DNA of 10,851 bases. It comes from Neisseriaceae bacterium. Its GTDB lineage: Bacteria > Pseudomonadota > Gammaproteobacteria > Burkholderiales > UBA11063. Numbering within the stretch: the stretch's first letter is position 1; every line of letters begins with the position of its first letter. A model generated the notes under the pieces. That model was not told the DNA's origin, searched no databases, and was given only the letters and a program-made list of their open reading frames with translations. This document shows positions 1-7,979 of this stretch, one piece after another. The position numbers were made by a program, and so were the translations under genes. Where the stretch lies: contig CANEUJ010000048.1 in NCBI GenBank assembly GCA_947441745.1, forward strand, positions 1 to 10,851, read 5' to 3'.

Positions 1-131
1 CATATTTAGAGCAAGAGCATGGATCCTCGATTCATACTCACACAGCAGAACTCGTAAGTCGAGGATGACGAAAAAAATGTCATCCCAAACAGGAACTCTT
101 TGCTGTTTCGTTGAGAGTTTGAGATCCATGC
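1..131. repeat. Palindromic repeat, copy 1 of a tandem pair
   Basis: This is the first of two tandem copies repeating with a period of 139 bp. The core (17-131, 115 bp) opens with GCATGGATC and closes with its reverse complement GATCCATGC. Inside are two successive hairpin-like halves. The first runs from GGATCCTCGA (21-30) to TCGAGGATGAC (59-69). The second starts at GTCATCCCAAAC (79-90) and ends at GTTTGAGATCC. GGATGAC and GTCATCC in the middle also pair around an A-rich loop, and ACAGCA/TGCTGT adds a further inner stem. The 16-bp lead-in is also shared with copy 2. The GTCATCC...GGATCC layout resembles dispersed palindromes of rickettsia-like genomes, but I cannot assign a named family. 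The repeat may continue left of the window. Confidence 0.85.
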
Positions 132-139
132 CCTAACAG

Positions 140-270
140 CATATTTAGTACAAGAGCATGGATCCTCGATTCACACTCAAACAGCAGAACTCGTAAGTCG
201 AGGATGACGAATGAAATGTCATCCCAAAAATGAACTTTTTGCTGTTTCGTAATGAGTTTGGGATCCATGC
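140..270. repeat. Palindromic repeat, copy 2 of a tandem pair
   Basis: This second copy differs from copy 1 at about 11 of 115 core positions by eye (core 156-270) and at 2 of 16 lead-in positions. Its ends are again GCATGGATC and GATCCATGC. In this copy the second half pairs better, because ATCCCAAA matches TTTGGGAT exactly, whereas copy 1 has TTTGAGAT. It lies 22 bp beyond the stop codon of the glutamate dehydrogenase gene, so on the minus strand it would be transcribed as strong secondary structure at the 3' end of the operon. It could stabilise the message or weakly stop transcription, but no T-tract follows the stem, so I do not call a terminator. No transposase or coding potential is visible. 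Confidence 0.85.
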
Positions 271-292
271 CATTGATATTTTGATAAAAGAT

Positions 293-3200
293 TTAAGAAA
301 ATATCGTTGCTATCTCACGAACTGCTGCTGACAGCATTGCAAGATCTAAATTTTTGTAGCTTTGTAACTCATCAAACATATCGTTTAGCAATTTTATCTT
401 AGCTTGTTCTTGATTTAACCATACTTCAGCAAAATTATCATTATCGTTTGCACAACTCATCGCATCGCGAATAAGACGACTATAAAGTGAATATCCATCA
501 GCCAAAAGAGCGGAACGCGACAATGCTTGCCATTTATTGTCTTCTGGTAATGCAATAAGATTCCCCCTAAGCCAATCCATCCTTATAACACGCCCTAAGT
601 AGAAGTAATTTTTTGCAACTGATTCAACTTTATGTTTTGTTTCATCAGCCAAAATTACTATATCAAGTAATTGTGGCATTGCACTACTTCTTGCCATAAA
701 TTGAGCAAGATTTTTTGGCACCTGAGATTCAATAAGCCTGTTCTCTATACCCGCTAGTCCTTTATATTCATCTGTTCCTAGTGTTTGTGGTAAGCTCTTG
801 ACTAATTCAGAAATATCATTACTATATTTATCTACCAACAACAACATCTGCTTACCATCTTTAAAGCGACGCATCACCCAGCGAATAGTACGCTCCAAGA
901 ATTTTTTCATTTTAATTAACATTTCGACTTGCAAGTCAGCATTTACTTTATTATCCAAAGCCTCTATTTCAGCAAATACTGCCTCGGCAGCAAATAATTT
1001 ATAAACCGTCCAAAACGCCTGAACTATTAAAGATACATCACATCTAAATTCATCTTCAAAACGCGATACAAAAGTTATTCCCATACGATTAACTATCAAA
1101 TTAGCAATTTGATTAGAAATAATCTCAGGACGTAAATAATGACTACGAATATATTCAGAATAAGTATTTTGTAATGTATCTGGGAAATAATTGATTAATA
1201 ATTCATCAAAAGTACCATCTAGCAATAAGTTAGAATTTAAAATTTGTTTATCTAATGACATTTTGGAATAAGCAAGTAATACTGCAAGTTCAGGTGAGGT
1301 CAACCCCTCTCCTGCTCTTTGACGCTCTGTTATTTCTTGATAGCTAGGTAAAAACTCTACTTTACGATCAAGTTCGCCATGCTTCTCTAATTTTTCAATA
1401 AAATTAACATTAATTGCGAATAACTCATGAGCTCTCGCATCAGCATAACTTAAAATCTGTGTCTGCAAATAATTATCTCGCAATACTAGATTCGCAACAT
1501 TCTCCGTCATCGTTTCTAGAATCTCATTACGTTCTACGACACTCATACCTGATTTTTGGATAATGTCAGCGAATAATATCTTGATATTTACCTCATGATC
1601 TGAACAATCAACCCCAGCAGAGTTATCAATCGCATCAGTCAAGATTAAGCCACCACTTTTAGCAAATTCAATCCGCCCAAGTTGAGTGGCACCTAAATTA
1701 CCCCCTTCAACAACTACTTTCACCTTAAGCTCATTACCATTTACCCGAATTGTATCATTAGCTTTATCTTTCACAGCTTCGTGCGACTCAGTTTCTGATT
1801 TAATATAAGTTCCAATTCCACCGTTATAAAGTAAATCAGCAGGTGCTTTTAAAATGAGATTAATTAATTCATTAGGACTTAATTCAGTTTGAGTAACATT
1901 AAGCCATTCGCGTATCTCAGGAGATAGGGGGATTTGTTTTAATGAACGCTCAAATATACCACCGCCTTCAGAGATTTTAGTTGTATCATAATCAGCCCAA
2001 GAGGAGCAAGGTAGAGCAAACATTCTTTGACGCTCAATAAAAGAAATCGCTGAATTTGGCTTTGGATCTAAAAATATATGTTGATGATTAAATGCCGCAA
2101 CTAAGCAAATATGTTCGGATAAAAGCATACCATTACCAAATACATCACCCGCCATATCACCAATACCAATTACGCTAAAATCATCTTTTTGGATATCAAG
2201 ACCTAAATGACGAAAATGACGTTTGGCAGCTTCCCAAGCACCGCGAGCTGTAATACCCATTTTTTTATGATCATAACCAACTGAACCACCTGAGGCAAAA
2301 GCATCCCCAAGCCAAAAACCATATTTCTGTGACATTTCATTAGCATAATCCGAGAACGTAGCTGTACCTTTATCAGCAGCTACTACCAAGTATGGATCAT
2401 CTCCATCATAACGTACTACATTTTTTGGAGGAACAATCGCACCAGCTACCAAATTATCGGTGATATCAAGTAATCCAGAAATAAACTGTTTATAACAAGC
2501 TATCCCTTCAGCCATATAAGCATCACGTTCAGTAATTGGTGGTAATTTCTTACAAACAAAACCACCTTTAGAACCAGTTGGCACTATCACTGAGTTTTTT
2601 ACTACCTGAGCTTTTACAAGCCCCAAAATTTCAGTGCGAAAATCTTCACGTCTATCTGACCATCTAAATCCACCACGAGCAACTTTACCTGCACGTAAAT
2701 GAATAGCCTCAAAACGTATTGAATATACAAATATTTCATATAATGGCAATGGTTTTGGCAAGAATGGTAGTTTACCTGATTCTAGTTTAAACGAGATATA
2801 TTCTTTATATTCACCTGTTTCATCTAACTGATAAAAATTAGTTCTAAGCATAGCTTCAATAGTTGTTAAAAATGCTTTTAAAATTCTATCATCATCAAGA
2901 TTAGTTACACTATTTAATTCTTCAAATATTTCATTATGAATACTTTTAACTTTATTTTTATCATGACTTTGAAGATTAAATTTGGCATCAAATAATAAAA
3001 CTAGATTTTTAGTGATCTTTGGAAAATGTTTCAAAGTATTAGCGATATACTGCCTTGAAAAAGGTAGTGTAGTTTGGGTAAAATAATGCGTAATCGCACG
3101 AATCAAAGTAACTTCACGAGCAGTCAGCCCACTAAATAATACCAGATTATTTAGGGCATCATTTTCCACTTCACGATTAAAGACACTAACAATAGCATCT

Positions 3201-3634
3201 CTTAAAATAAGCGATAAATCCTTATCATCAATTTTTTTGGCTACTTCATCAGGAACTTCAACTCCAAAATCGCAAATATGAATAACTGTTGAATTATTAA
3301 TATTAGACTTATAAGGATGCTCATCGATTAGTTTAAATCCAAAGTTTTCAATAATAGGTAGTCCACGAGATAAGCTCACCTGATCATTTAGCTTGAATAG
3401 TTTAATTTGCCACAAATTTTTTGCTGGTGAACTAGCCTGATTACCAAATCTAATTGCATACTCATTGCCTCCCGATAGACTCTCCATAACCATGATATCG
3501 CTAATAATATCTTCAACTGAATAATCGTATAAATAATCTTCGCTAAAGCTTCCAACATATTTACTTATTAATTTATCAGCTTCAGGTATTTTTTTTAAAG
3601 CATCAGTCAGTTGTTCCAGTTTAATTTGTGACAT
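293..3634 (-). CDS. NAD-specific glutamate dehydrogenase, large Bac_GDH type, short N-terminus
   Basis: This enzyme oxidatively deaminates glutamate to 2-oxoglutarate with NAD in the cytoplasm. The catalytic core is well preserved: RGGFRWSDRREDFR at residues 320-333, KAQVVKN (341-347) and PTGSKGGF (352-359) for substrate binding, GDMAGDVFGNGM (492-503) and GGNLGATQLGR (644-654) in the nucleotide-binding part, then NSAGVDCSDHEVNIK (671-685). A long helical C-terminal region follows. At 1113 residues it is much shorter than the roughly 1600 of the 180-kDa class. The SLSRGLPIIENFGF segment, normally deep in the protein, sits at 87-100, so the N-terminal ACT-like regulatory region is absent. The start is credible: GGAG lies 8 nt before the ATG, and hemB ends 45 bp upstream, leaving no room for the missing half. 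It is last in the gene run. Confidence 0.93.
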   Translation of the reverse strand: MSQIKLEQLTDALKKIPEADKLISKYVGSFSEDYLYDYSVEDIISDIMVMESLSGGNEYAIRFGNQASSPAKNLWQIKLFKLNDQVSLSRGLPIIENFGFKLIDEHPYKSNINNSTVIHICDFGVEVPDEVAKKIDDKDLSLILRDAIVSVFNREVENDALNNLVLFSGLTAREVTLIRAITHYFTQTTLPFSRQYIANTLKHFPKITKNLVLLFDAKFNLQSHDKNKVKSIHNEIFEELNSVTNLDDDRILKAFLTTIEAMLRTNFYQLDETGEYKEYISFKLESGKLPFLPKPLPLYEIFVYSIRFEAIHLRAGKVARGGFRWSDRREDFRTEILGLVKAQVVKNSVIVPTGSKGGFVCKKLPPITERDAYMAEGIACYKQFISGLLDITDNLVAGAIVPPKNVVRYDGDDPYLVVAADKGTATFSDYANEMSQKYGFWLGDAFASGGSVGYDHKKMGITARGAWEAAKRHFRHLGLDIQKDDFSVIGIGDMAGDVFGNGMLLSEHICLVAAFNHQHIFLDPKPNSAISFIERQRMFALPCSSWADYDTTKISEGGGIFERSLKQIPLSPEIREWLNVTQTELSPNELINLILKAPADLLYNGGIGTYIKSETESHEAVKDKANDTIRVNGNELKVKVVVEGGNLGATQLGRIEFAKSGGLILTDAIDNSAGVDCSDHEVNIKILFADIIQKSGMSVVERNEILETMTENVANLVLRDNYLQTQILSYADARAHELFAINVNFIEKLEKHGELDRKVEFLPSYQEITERQRAGEGLTSPELAVLLAYSKMSLDKQILNSNLLLDGTFDELLINYFPDTLQNTYSEYIRSHYLRPEIISNQIANLIVNRMGITFVSRFEDEFRCDVSLIVQAFWTVYKLFAAEAVFAEIEALDNKVNADLQVEMLIKMKKFLERTIRWVMRRFKDGKQMLLLVDKYSNDISELVKSLPQTLGTDEYKGLAGIENRLIESQVPKNLAQFMARSSAMPQLLDIVILADETKHKVESVAKNYFYLGRVIRMDWLRGNLIALPEDNKWQALSRSALLADGYSLYSRLIRDAMSCANDNDNFAEVWLNQEQAKIKLLNDMFDELQSYKNLDLAMLSAAVREIATIFS

Positions 3635-3672
3635 TATTTTAACTCCATAATTTTTTGTCAGATTCTATAATT

Positions 3673-3702
3673 ATTATGATCATTTTTCAGGATGCATTGC
3701 AA
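3673..3702 (-). promoter_or_regulatory. Possible internal promoter for the glutamate dehydrogenase gene
   Basis: On the minus strand, TTGCAA (3697-3702) is followed after 18 bp by CATAAT (3673-3678). This is a fair match to a sigma-70 promoter ending about 38 bp before the GDH start. The -35 box lies inside the last codons of hemB. In such AT-rich DNA, matches of this quality arise often by chance, so the call is weak. Confidence 0.25.
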
Positions 3703-4684
3703 TAATCTCTGCCACTTCAAGTGCAGCATAAGTCCAGATTAGATCAGCTCCAGCTCTTTTAAAACAAAGCATAGTCTCCATTACTGTTCGTTTATAATCA
3801 AGTAGTCCATTTTGACTACCCATCTTTAAAAGTGCATATTCACCACTTACATGGTATACTGCAGTTGGTTTTTTAAATTCATGTTTAACACGATATAAAA
3901 CATCGAGATATGGCAACCCAGGTTTTACCATTACAATATCAGCCCCTTCTTCTAGATCTTGATATACTTCGTGAAGTGCTTCGTTACTATTAGCTGGATT
4001 CATTTGATAAGTTTGTTTACCAAATTCACCCAAATTACTAGCTGCACCAGTAGCATCACGAAAAGGCCCATAAAACCCTGAGGCGTATTTTGCAGAGTAT
4101 GCCATAATACCAGTATCAATAAATCCATTTTTATCAAGTGCTTCACGTATTTTTAGCACCCGCCCATCCATCATATCAGAAGGGCATACAAAATCAGCTC
4201 CAGCACTGGCATGACAAAGTGCTTGTTTAACTAATATTTCATTAGTTAAATCATTTATTACATAACCTGTGTCATCACTAACACCATCATGCCCATCAAT
4301 AGTATAGGCATCAAGTGCTATATCGGTAAATATTCCAAGACTTGGATACTCATGTTTCAATGCCTTAATTGCACGAGGAATAAGCCCGTTAGGATTATAT
4401 GCTTCATCTGCCATTTTATTAGTCTTAGGCGACTCTACCGTGGGGAAAAGAGCTATTGCATGAATACCTAGTTCCAGACACCTTTTCGCAACAACTAATA
4501 ATTTATCGATACTTAAGCGTTTTTGCCCTGGTAAACTCGTAATTTCTATTTCACGATTTTCACCTTCAACTACAAATACTGGATATACTAGGTCTTCAAT
4601 GTGTACATGATTTTCTGATACTATTTTTCGAATAAAATCGTGGCGTCTATTACGCCGAAGTCGTGACAATGGGAAAGATGCCAT
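3680..4684 (-). CDS. hemB: Delta-aminolevulinic acid dehydratase (porphobilinogen synthase)
   Basis: HemB condenses two 5-aminolevulinate molecules to porphobilinogen, the second step of the common tetrapyrrole pathway, in the cytoplasm. The protein is full length at 334 residues. The two Schiff-base lysines are visible: Lys199 in YSAKYASGFYGPFRDA and Lys254 in VMVKPGLPYLD. The metal region reads FTDIALDAYTIDGHDG (119-134), with Asp where zinc enzymes carry a Cys triad. It is therefore the magnesium/alkali-metal type known from Pseudomonas and many betaproteobacteria. The start codon overlaps the apt stop by one base (TAATG), and GGAG lies 8 nt before it, which fixes the start and suggests translational coupling. 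No other haem gene is in the window. Confidence 0.97.
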   Translation of the reverse strand: MASFPLSRLRRNRRHDFIRKIVSENHVHIEDLVYPVFVVEGENREIEITSLPGQKRLSIDKLLVVAKRCLELGIHAIALFPTVESPKTNKMADEAYNPNGLIPRAIKALKHEYPSLGIFTDIALDAYTIDGHDGVSDDTGYVINDLTNEILVKQALCHASAGADFVCPSDMMDGRVLKIREALDKNGFIDTGIMAYSAKYASGFYGPFRDATGAASNLGEFGKQTYQMNPANSNEALHEVYQDLEEGADIVMVKPGLPYLDVLYRVKHEFKKPTAVYHVSGEYALLKMGSQNGLLDYKRTVMETMLCFKRAGADLIWTYAALEVAEIIAMHPEK

Positions 4685-5226
4685 TACTTATACTCCAAAA
4701 CTGAATATACTGGGAACCCTGCATCTTTAATCCGCTTACTTCCATTTAGATAAAGTAAATCATTAATAACTGCACATTCAACTACATTACCGCCTAAACG
4801 CTCTACTAGATTACACGCCGCAATCATTGTGCCACCCGTAGCAATAAGATCATCAATAATAACTACATTATCATTTGCTTTGATAGCATCAGTATGAATT
4901 TCAACAGTAGTAACATCACCGTACTCCAATGTATAGCTCTCTGCAAATGTATCAAAAGGCAGTTTACCTTTCTTTCTAATTGGTACAAAACCAACTGAAA
5001 GTTCATAGGCAACAATAGGGCCAAAAATAAATCCACGTGCATCAAGTCCAGCTATAACATCAACTTTTTTTTCTTTATAACGCTTTACCAATATATCAAT
5101 TACTTTATGAAATGCTGTAGGGTCTTGAAGTAAAGTAGTAATGTCTCTAAACTGCACCCCTTGTTCAGGCCAGTTTTCAATTACACGGATTGAATTTCGA
5201 ATCAGGTTTAAATCGTCTAGTGCCAT
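4684..5226 (-). CDS. apt: Adenine phosphoribosyltransferase
   Basis: Apt salvages adenine by joining it to PRPP to give AMP and pyrophosphate. The 180-residue length is normal for the family. The PRPP-binding loop is [13 protein letters not shown] (121-133), with the paired Asp residues and the ATGGT turn. The N-terminal part carries the typical [11 protein letters not shown] (26-36) and [11 protein letters not shown] (60-70), and RKKGKLP (84-90) forms the flexible-loop region. AGAGGA lies 8 nt before the ATG at 5226, supporting this start. The gene begins 26 bp after the folP stop and runs into hemB with a one-base overlap. I see no missing key residues. Its place between folate and haem genes is not functionally obvious and probably reflects general operon packing. 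Confidence 0.97.
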   Translation of the reverse strand: MALDDLNLIRNSIRVIENWPEQGVQFRDITTLLQDPTAFHKVIDILVKRYKEKKVDVIAGLDARGFIFGPIVAYELSVGFVPIRKKGKLPFDTFAESYTLEYGDVTTVEIHTDAIKANDNVVIIDDLIATGGTMIAACNLVERLGGNVVECAVINDLLYLNGSKRIKDAGFPVYSVLEYK

Positions 5227-5252
5227 AGGATTTTTCCTCTAAATTTTTAGTA

Positions 5253-6344
5253 TTAACGATATTGTACCATGAGTGAATTTACAGTGTGGATGGCTTTCAA
5301 AAAACCAATATCATGTAAGCGTAAGTAGCTAACTTTATCTAAAATATTGGCTGCAATTAGCCCGCTTTCTAAATCACGTTCACGCACATTTTTATTACTA
5401 ATATGACTTATTAACGACTTACGTGAATGCCCAATAAGTAACTCTACTCCATCTCGTTTAAGAAGGTTAATATTTTTTAAAATATACCAACTTTGAGAGC
5501 CATTAGTGCCAAAACCTATACCAGGATCCAAGATTATCTTATCTGTATCAATATTCATTTTATGAAAAGCACGAATTTTATCATCTATCCATTGCCCTAA
5601 ATAACTAACAGGGTTATCTCTTAGTGGTAAAATTAATTCTTTAGAAGATGGTATACTAAGGCTATGCATTGCTATATAGCTTTTGTTAGTATTGATACAT
5701 TCTTTGACTAAATCAAGCTCTAAATTACCAGATACATCATTAATATAGTCGATATCAAGATTGAGTAGCCATTTTACAGTCTCCTTGTGATAAGTATCAA
5801 TACTTATTTTAAAATTACGTTTAATTTCACATATATGGGGCAGTATTTTTTGTAAAGCATTAATTTCAGTTTCAGCTAGGATTATATTAGCTCCTGGTCT
5901 AGTTGATGCTACTCCGAGATCTATAGTTTCTACCCCTTGATCCAGTAAGTAATTAACTTGGGCGATTGCCTTATCAGGGCTATCATATTGCCCACCATCA
6001 GAAAAAGAATCTGATGTATAATTTAGAATACCAAATACTTCAGTTAGAAACCCAAAGGTACGATATATAGTTGCACCAGTATTTGTTATTAATGCTCTAG
6101 AATTATCAACTAGTACCGAATTAGTTTCATAAACAATAAAATCATGAGAATTATCTATTTCACTGATTGCCCACAGATATAATTGATATTCATCAGGAGA
6201 TAAATTGGTGATAAACGCACGAGATTTGTCAGAAGCTTTAGTCAGAATATAATAACAATTATGTAATTTATAAATTGATGAATAACAACTAGATACTTTT
6301 TGCCTTGCCTCTTTTTTATGCTTAAATTTAATAAGATGGTGCAT
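5253..6344 (-). CDS. folP: Dihydropteroate synthase with an N-terminal extension
   Basis: FolP joins p-aminobenzoate to dihydropterin pyrophosphate to form dihydropteroate. The TIM-barrel motifs appear in order: GILNYTSDSFSDGG (105-118), DLGVASTRPGA (142-152), SIDTYHKE (181-188), INDVSG (201-206), ILDPGIGFGT (271-280), IGHSRKS (304-310) and LRLHDIGF (341-348). The SRKS Lys and the R-x-H of the last motif, which contact substrate, are kept. Departures from consensus are NYTSDS for NVTPDS, GVAS for GGES, and GFGT for GFGK. At 363 residues it is about 80-100 longer than usual, because residues 1-103 precede the barrel and match nothing I recognise. No in-frame ATG occurs before residue 224, and the ATG overlaps the folBK stop (TAATG), so the long start is likely real. 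A CGGAG 14 nt upstream is a poor ribosome site, consistent with coupling. Confidence 0.9.
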   Translation of the reverse strand: MHHLIKFKHKKEARQKVSSCYSSIYKLHNCYYILTKASDKSRAFITNLSPDEYQLYLWAISEIDNSHDFIVYETNSVLVDNSRALITNTGATIYRTFGFLTEVFGILNYTSDSFSDGGQYDSPDKAIAQVNYLLDQGVETIDLGVASTRPGANIILAETEINALQKILPHICEIKRNFKISIDTYHKETVKWLLNLDIDYINDVSGNLELDLVKECINTNKSYIAMHSLSIPSSKELILPLRDNPVSYLGQWIDDKIRAFHKMNIDTDKIILDPGIGFGTNGSQSWYILKNINLLKRDGVELLIGHSRKSLISHISNKNVRERDLESGLIAANILDKVSYLRLHDIGFLKAIHTVNSLMVQYR

Positions 6345-7204
6345 TATTGTTTATAATACTCCGTACGTATAATAATTGAAGATTCTCCGATTTCTGTAGT
6401 TAATTGGGCAATAGTTTTATTTAGTATCGGATGCACCCAATTTGGTGCAATATCAGCTAATGGATAGATAACAAAATCACGGCTATGAGCATTTTTATGA
6501 GGTATGTGTAAGAAATTATGTTGATATATTAGATTATCAACCAAAATTAAATCAATATCAATTATTCTTGGACCATTTATTACAACTTCAGCCTTACCCA
6601 TTAGTTTTTCAATTGATTTTATTTTACCCAATAACTCTTCTGGTTTCAAAGTAGTATAGCCCGTAATAGCAGTATTATAAAAATTCTTTTGTTCCAAATA
6701 TCCAACAGGCTTGGTTTCATAAAAACCACCAATTTCAATATCATCAACATACTCACCCAATATCTCAATAGCAGTGATTAATTGTTGCTGTGGTAAAAAC
6801 TCAGCATTAGAACCAAGAGCAAGAGCTACTTTAAATTGCCGTGATTTTTTAAATCCAACTTTTATTTCTCGAGCTTTTACCCCACAAATCGCTAATTTTG
6901 TAACATTTATTTCTACATTCTTTATTAGAGAAAATTTATCCACAATACTATTTGCAACAAACTGTGTCAAAGTTTCTAAAAGTAAAAACTCTGTATTTGA
7001 TACTAGAGATACAATGTAATCACATATCTCATCATAGTCAACTGTAGTATCAAGTTTATCTTGCTTCATCCAGTTATGAGTATATAGTTCGGCTATAACA
7101 TCAATTAATAAATCTTGAGGCTCAGCACGTTCATAGTCATAACAGCCTATTATGGCTTTAGTCTCTATACCCTTAATATTTATATTAGCTATATCAGCAT
7201 TCAT
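6344..7204 (-). CDS. folB-folK: Fused dihydroneopterin aldolase and HPPK (FolB-FolK)
   Basis: This two-domain folate enzyme is 286 residues long. Residues 1-118 form FolB, which splits dihydroneopterin to hydroxymethyl-dihydropterin. Tyr57 (VDYDEI), Glu77 (LLLETL) and Lys103 (NVTKL) sit at the expected positions. Residues 125-275 form FolK, which pyrophosphorylates that product. ALGSN (129-133), YETKPVG (162-168), NGPRIIDIDLIL (210-221, magnesium-binding Asp216 and Asp218) and the IPHKNAHSRDFVIYPLADIAP region (234-254) mark it. The usual GR-x-R before GPR reads GKAE here, so an arginine is replaced. The fusion channels two successive steps, and FolP, the next step, follows with a one-base overlap. 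AAAGG lies 7 nt before the ATG. Aldolase/HPPK fusions are known in other bacteria, so the fusion itself is not novel. Confidence 0.94.
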   Translation of the reverse strand: MNADIANINIKGIETKAIIGCYDYERAEPQDLLIDVIAELYTHNWMKQDKLDTTVDYDEICDYIVSLVSNTEFLLLETLTQFVANSIVDKFSLIKNVEINVTKLAICGVKAREIKVGFKKSRQFKVALALGSNAEFLPQQQLITAIEILGEYVDDIEIGGFYETKPVGYLEQKNFYNTAITGYTTLKPEELLGKIKSIEKLMGKAEVVINGPRIIDIDLILVDNLIYQHNFLHIPHKNAHSRDFVIYPLADIAPNWVHPILNKTIAQLTTEIGESSIIIRTEYYKQ

Positions 7205-7207
7205 AAT

Positions 7208-7975
7208 CTAACCTTTTGTCTTCATTGCTAATTGTAAATCATCCCAAGCATCTTTTTTGGCATCAGGGTTTCTTAAGAGATAAATAGGACTATAGGTAGC
7301 AATTAGTGGAATATTATTATATCTATGCACTTTACCACGTAATTTTTCGATTGCAACTGGTGAATCAAGTAAAGTCCAAATAGCGAAACGCCCTAGAGCA
7401 ATAATAATATTAGGTTTAACTAGCTCTATTTGACTAAGTAAATAATTTTTACACATAGCTATTTCATTGGCTTTTGGATTATGATTAGATTGTGGACTAC
7501 ATTTTACTATATTACAGATATAAACATCACGTTCTAAATCTAACTTCATAGCTCCAATCATCTTATCTAATAGTTGACCTGACTGCCCAGCAAATGGTCT
7601 ACACTCTTTATCATCTTCACTATTAGGTGCTTCTCCTACAAACATCCATTTAGCTTCACGGTTACCGCGTTCTATAACGACATTTTGACGATTATCACAT
7701 AAGCTACAGAGTTTACAATTATTTATCGTAGATACTAGTTTATCCCAATTAAGGATTATATCTGCGGGTTTTTGCTTGAGAATTGGTATATCAATAACAG
7801 GCAGTTCTGGTGGAGTAATTTTAATAGGTTTTGGATTACTAGCTACTACTGGCTTTGGAATTGTTACAGGTACGATATCTTGTGGCAGGTGAGTATAATC
7901 TGGATTAAGCTTAGCAATCCTAGACTTATTAATAAGCCATAAATTATTATATAAAAGCTTATAACCATCATTCAC
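7208..7975 (-). CDS. Family 4 (iron-sulfur) uracil-DNA glycosylase with altered motif B
   Basis: This enzyme removes uracil from DNA at the start of base excision repair. Family 4 features are clear: Cys87 and Cys90 (NCKLC), then Cys159 and Cys175, giving the 4Fe-4S ligand set; motif A GEAPNSEDD (114-122); and PFAGQSGQLLD (127-137). Motif B is usually HPSYLLR-like, but here it is YSPIYLLRNP (228-237), with Ser229 in place of the conserved His. The first 80 residues are a proline-rich, probably flexible stretch, as in relatives from beta- and gammaproteobacteria. The start is GTG, 4 nt after the rimI stop, with only a weak upstream GGGG. A nearby ATG is in another frame. The tsaB-rimI-UDG order supports the assignment. 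Activity may be altered by the motif B change, but the fold and cluster look intact. Confidence 0.92.
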   Translation of the reverse strand: MNDGYKLLYNNLWLINKSRIAKLNPDYTHLPQDIVPVTIPKPVVASNPKPIKITPPELPVIDIPILKQKPADIILNWDKLVSTINNCKLCSLCDNRQNVVIERGNREAKWMFVGEAPNSEDDKECRPFAGQSGQLLDKMIGAMKLDLERDVYICNIVKCSPQSNHNPKANEIAMCKNYLLSQIELVKPNIIIALGRFAIWTLLDSPVAIEKLRGKVHRYNNIPLIATYSPIYLLRNPDAKKDAWDDLQLAMKTKG

Positions 7976-7979
7976 TTAC

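Noticed and set aside
80..268. A 62-codon minus-strand open frame across the repeat region
   Set aside because: It lies wholly in the two palindromic repeat copies, has no family resemblance and no convincing ribosome site. It is open by chance.
1..270. CRISPR array at the left end
   Set aside because: There are only two long copies, with no regularly spaced short repeats, unique spacers of constant length or cas genes. The palindromic structure fits an interspersed repeat.
270..292. Rho-independent terminator after the glutamate dehydrogenase gene
   Set aside because: The repeat offers strong stems, but no T-tract follows them on the minus strand; the T-rich stretch in copy 1 lies in a hairpin loop. 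A terminator function is unproven.
798..1004. Plus-strand open frame inside the glutamate dehydrogenase gene
   Set aside because: It is antisense to a well-conserved coding region and matches no family. The same applies to plus-strand frames at 4289-4471 and 6774-7019.
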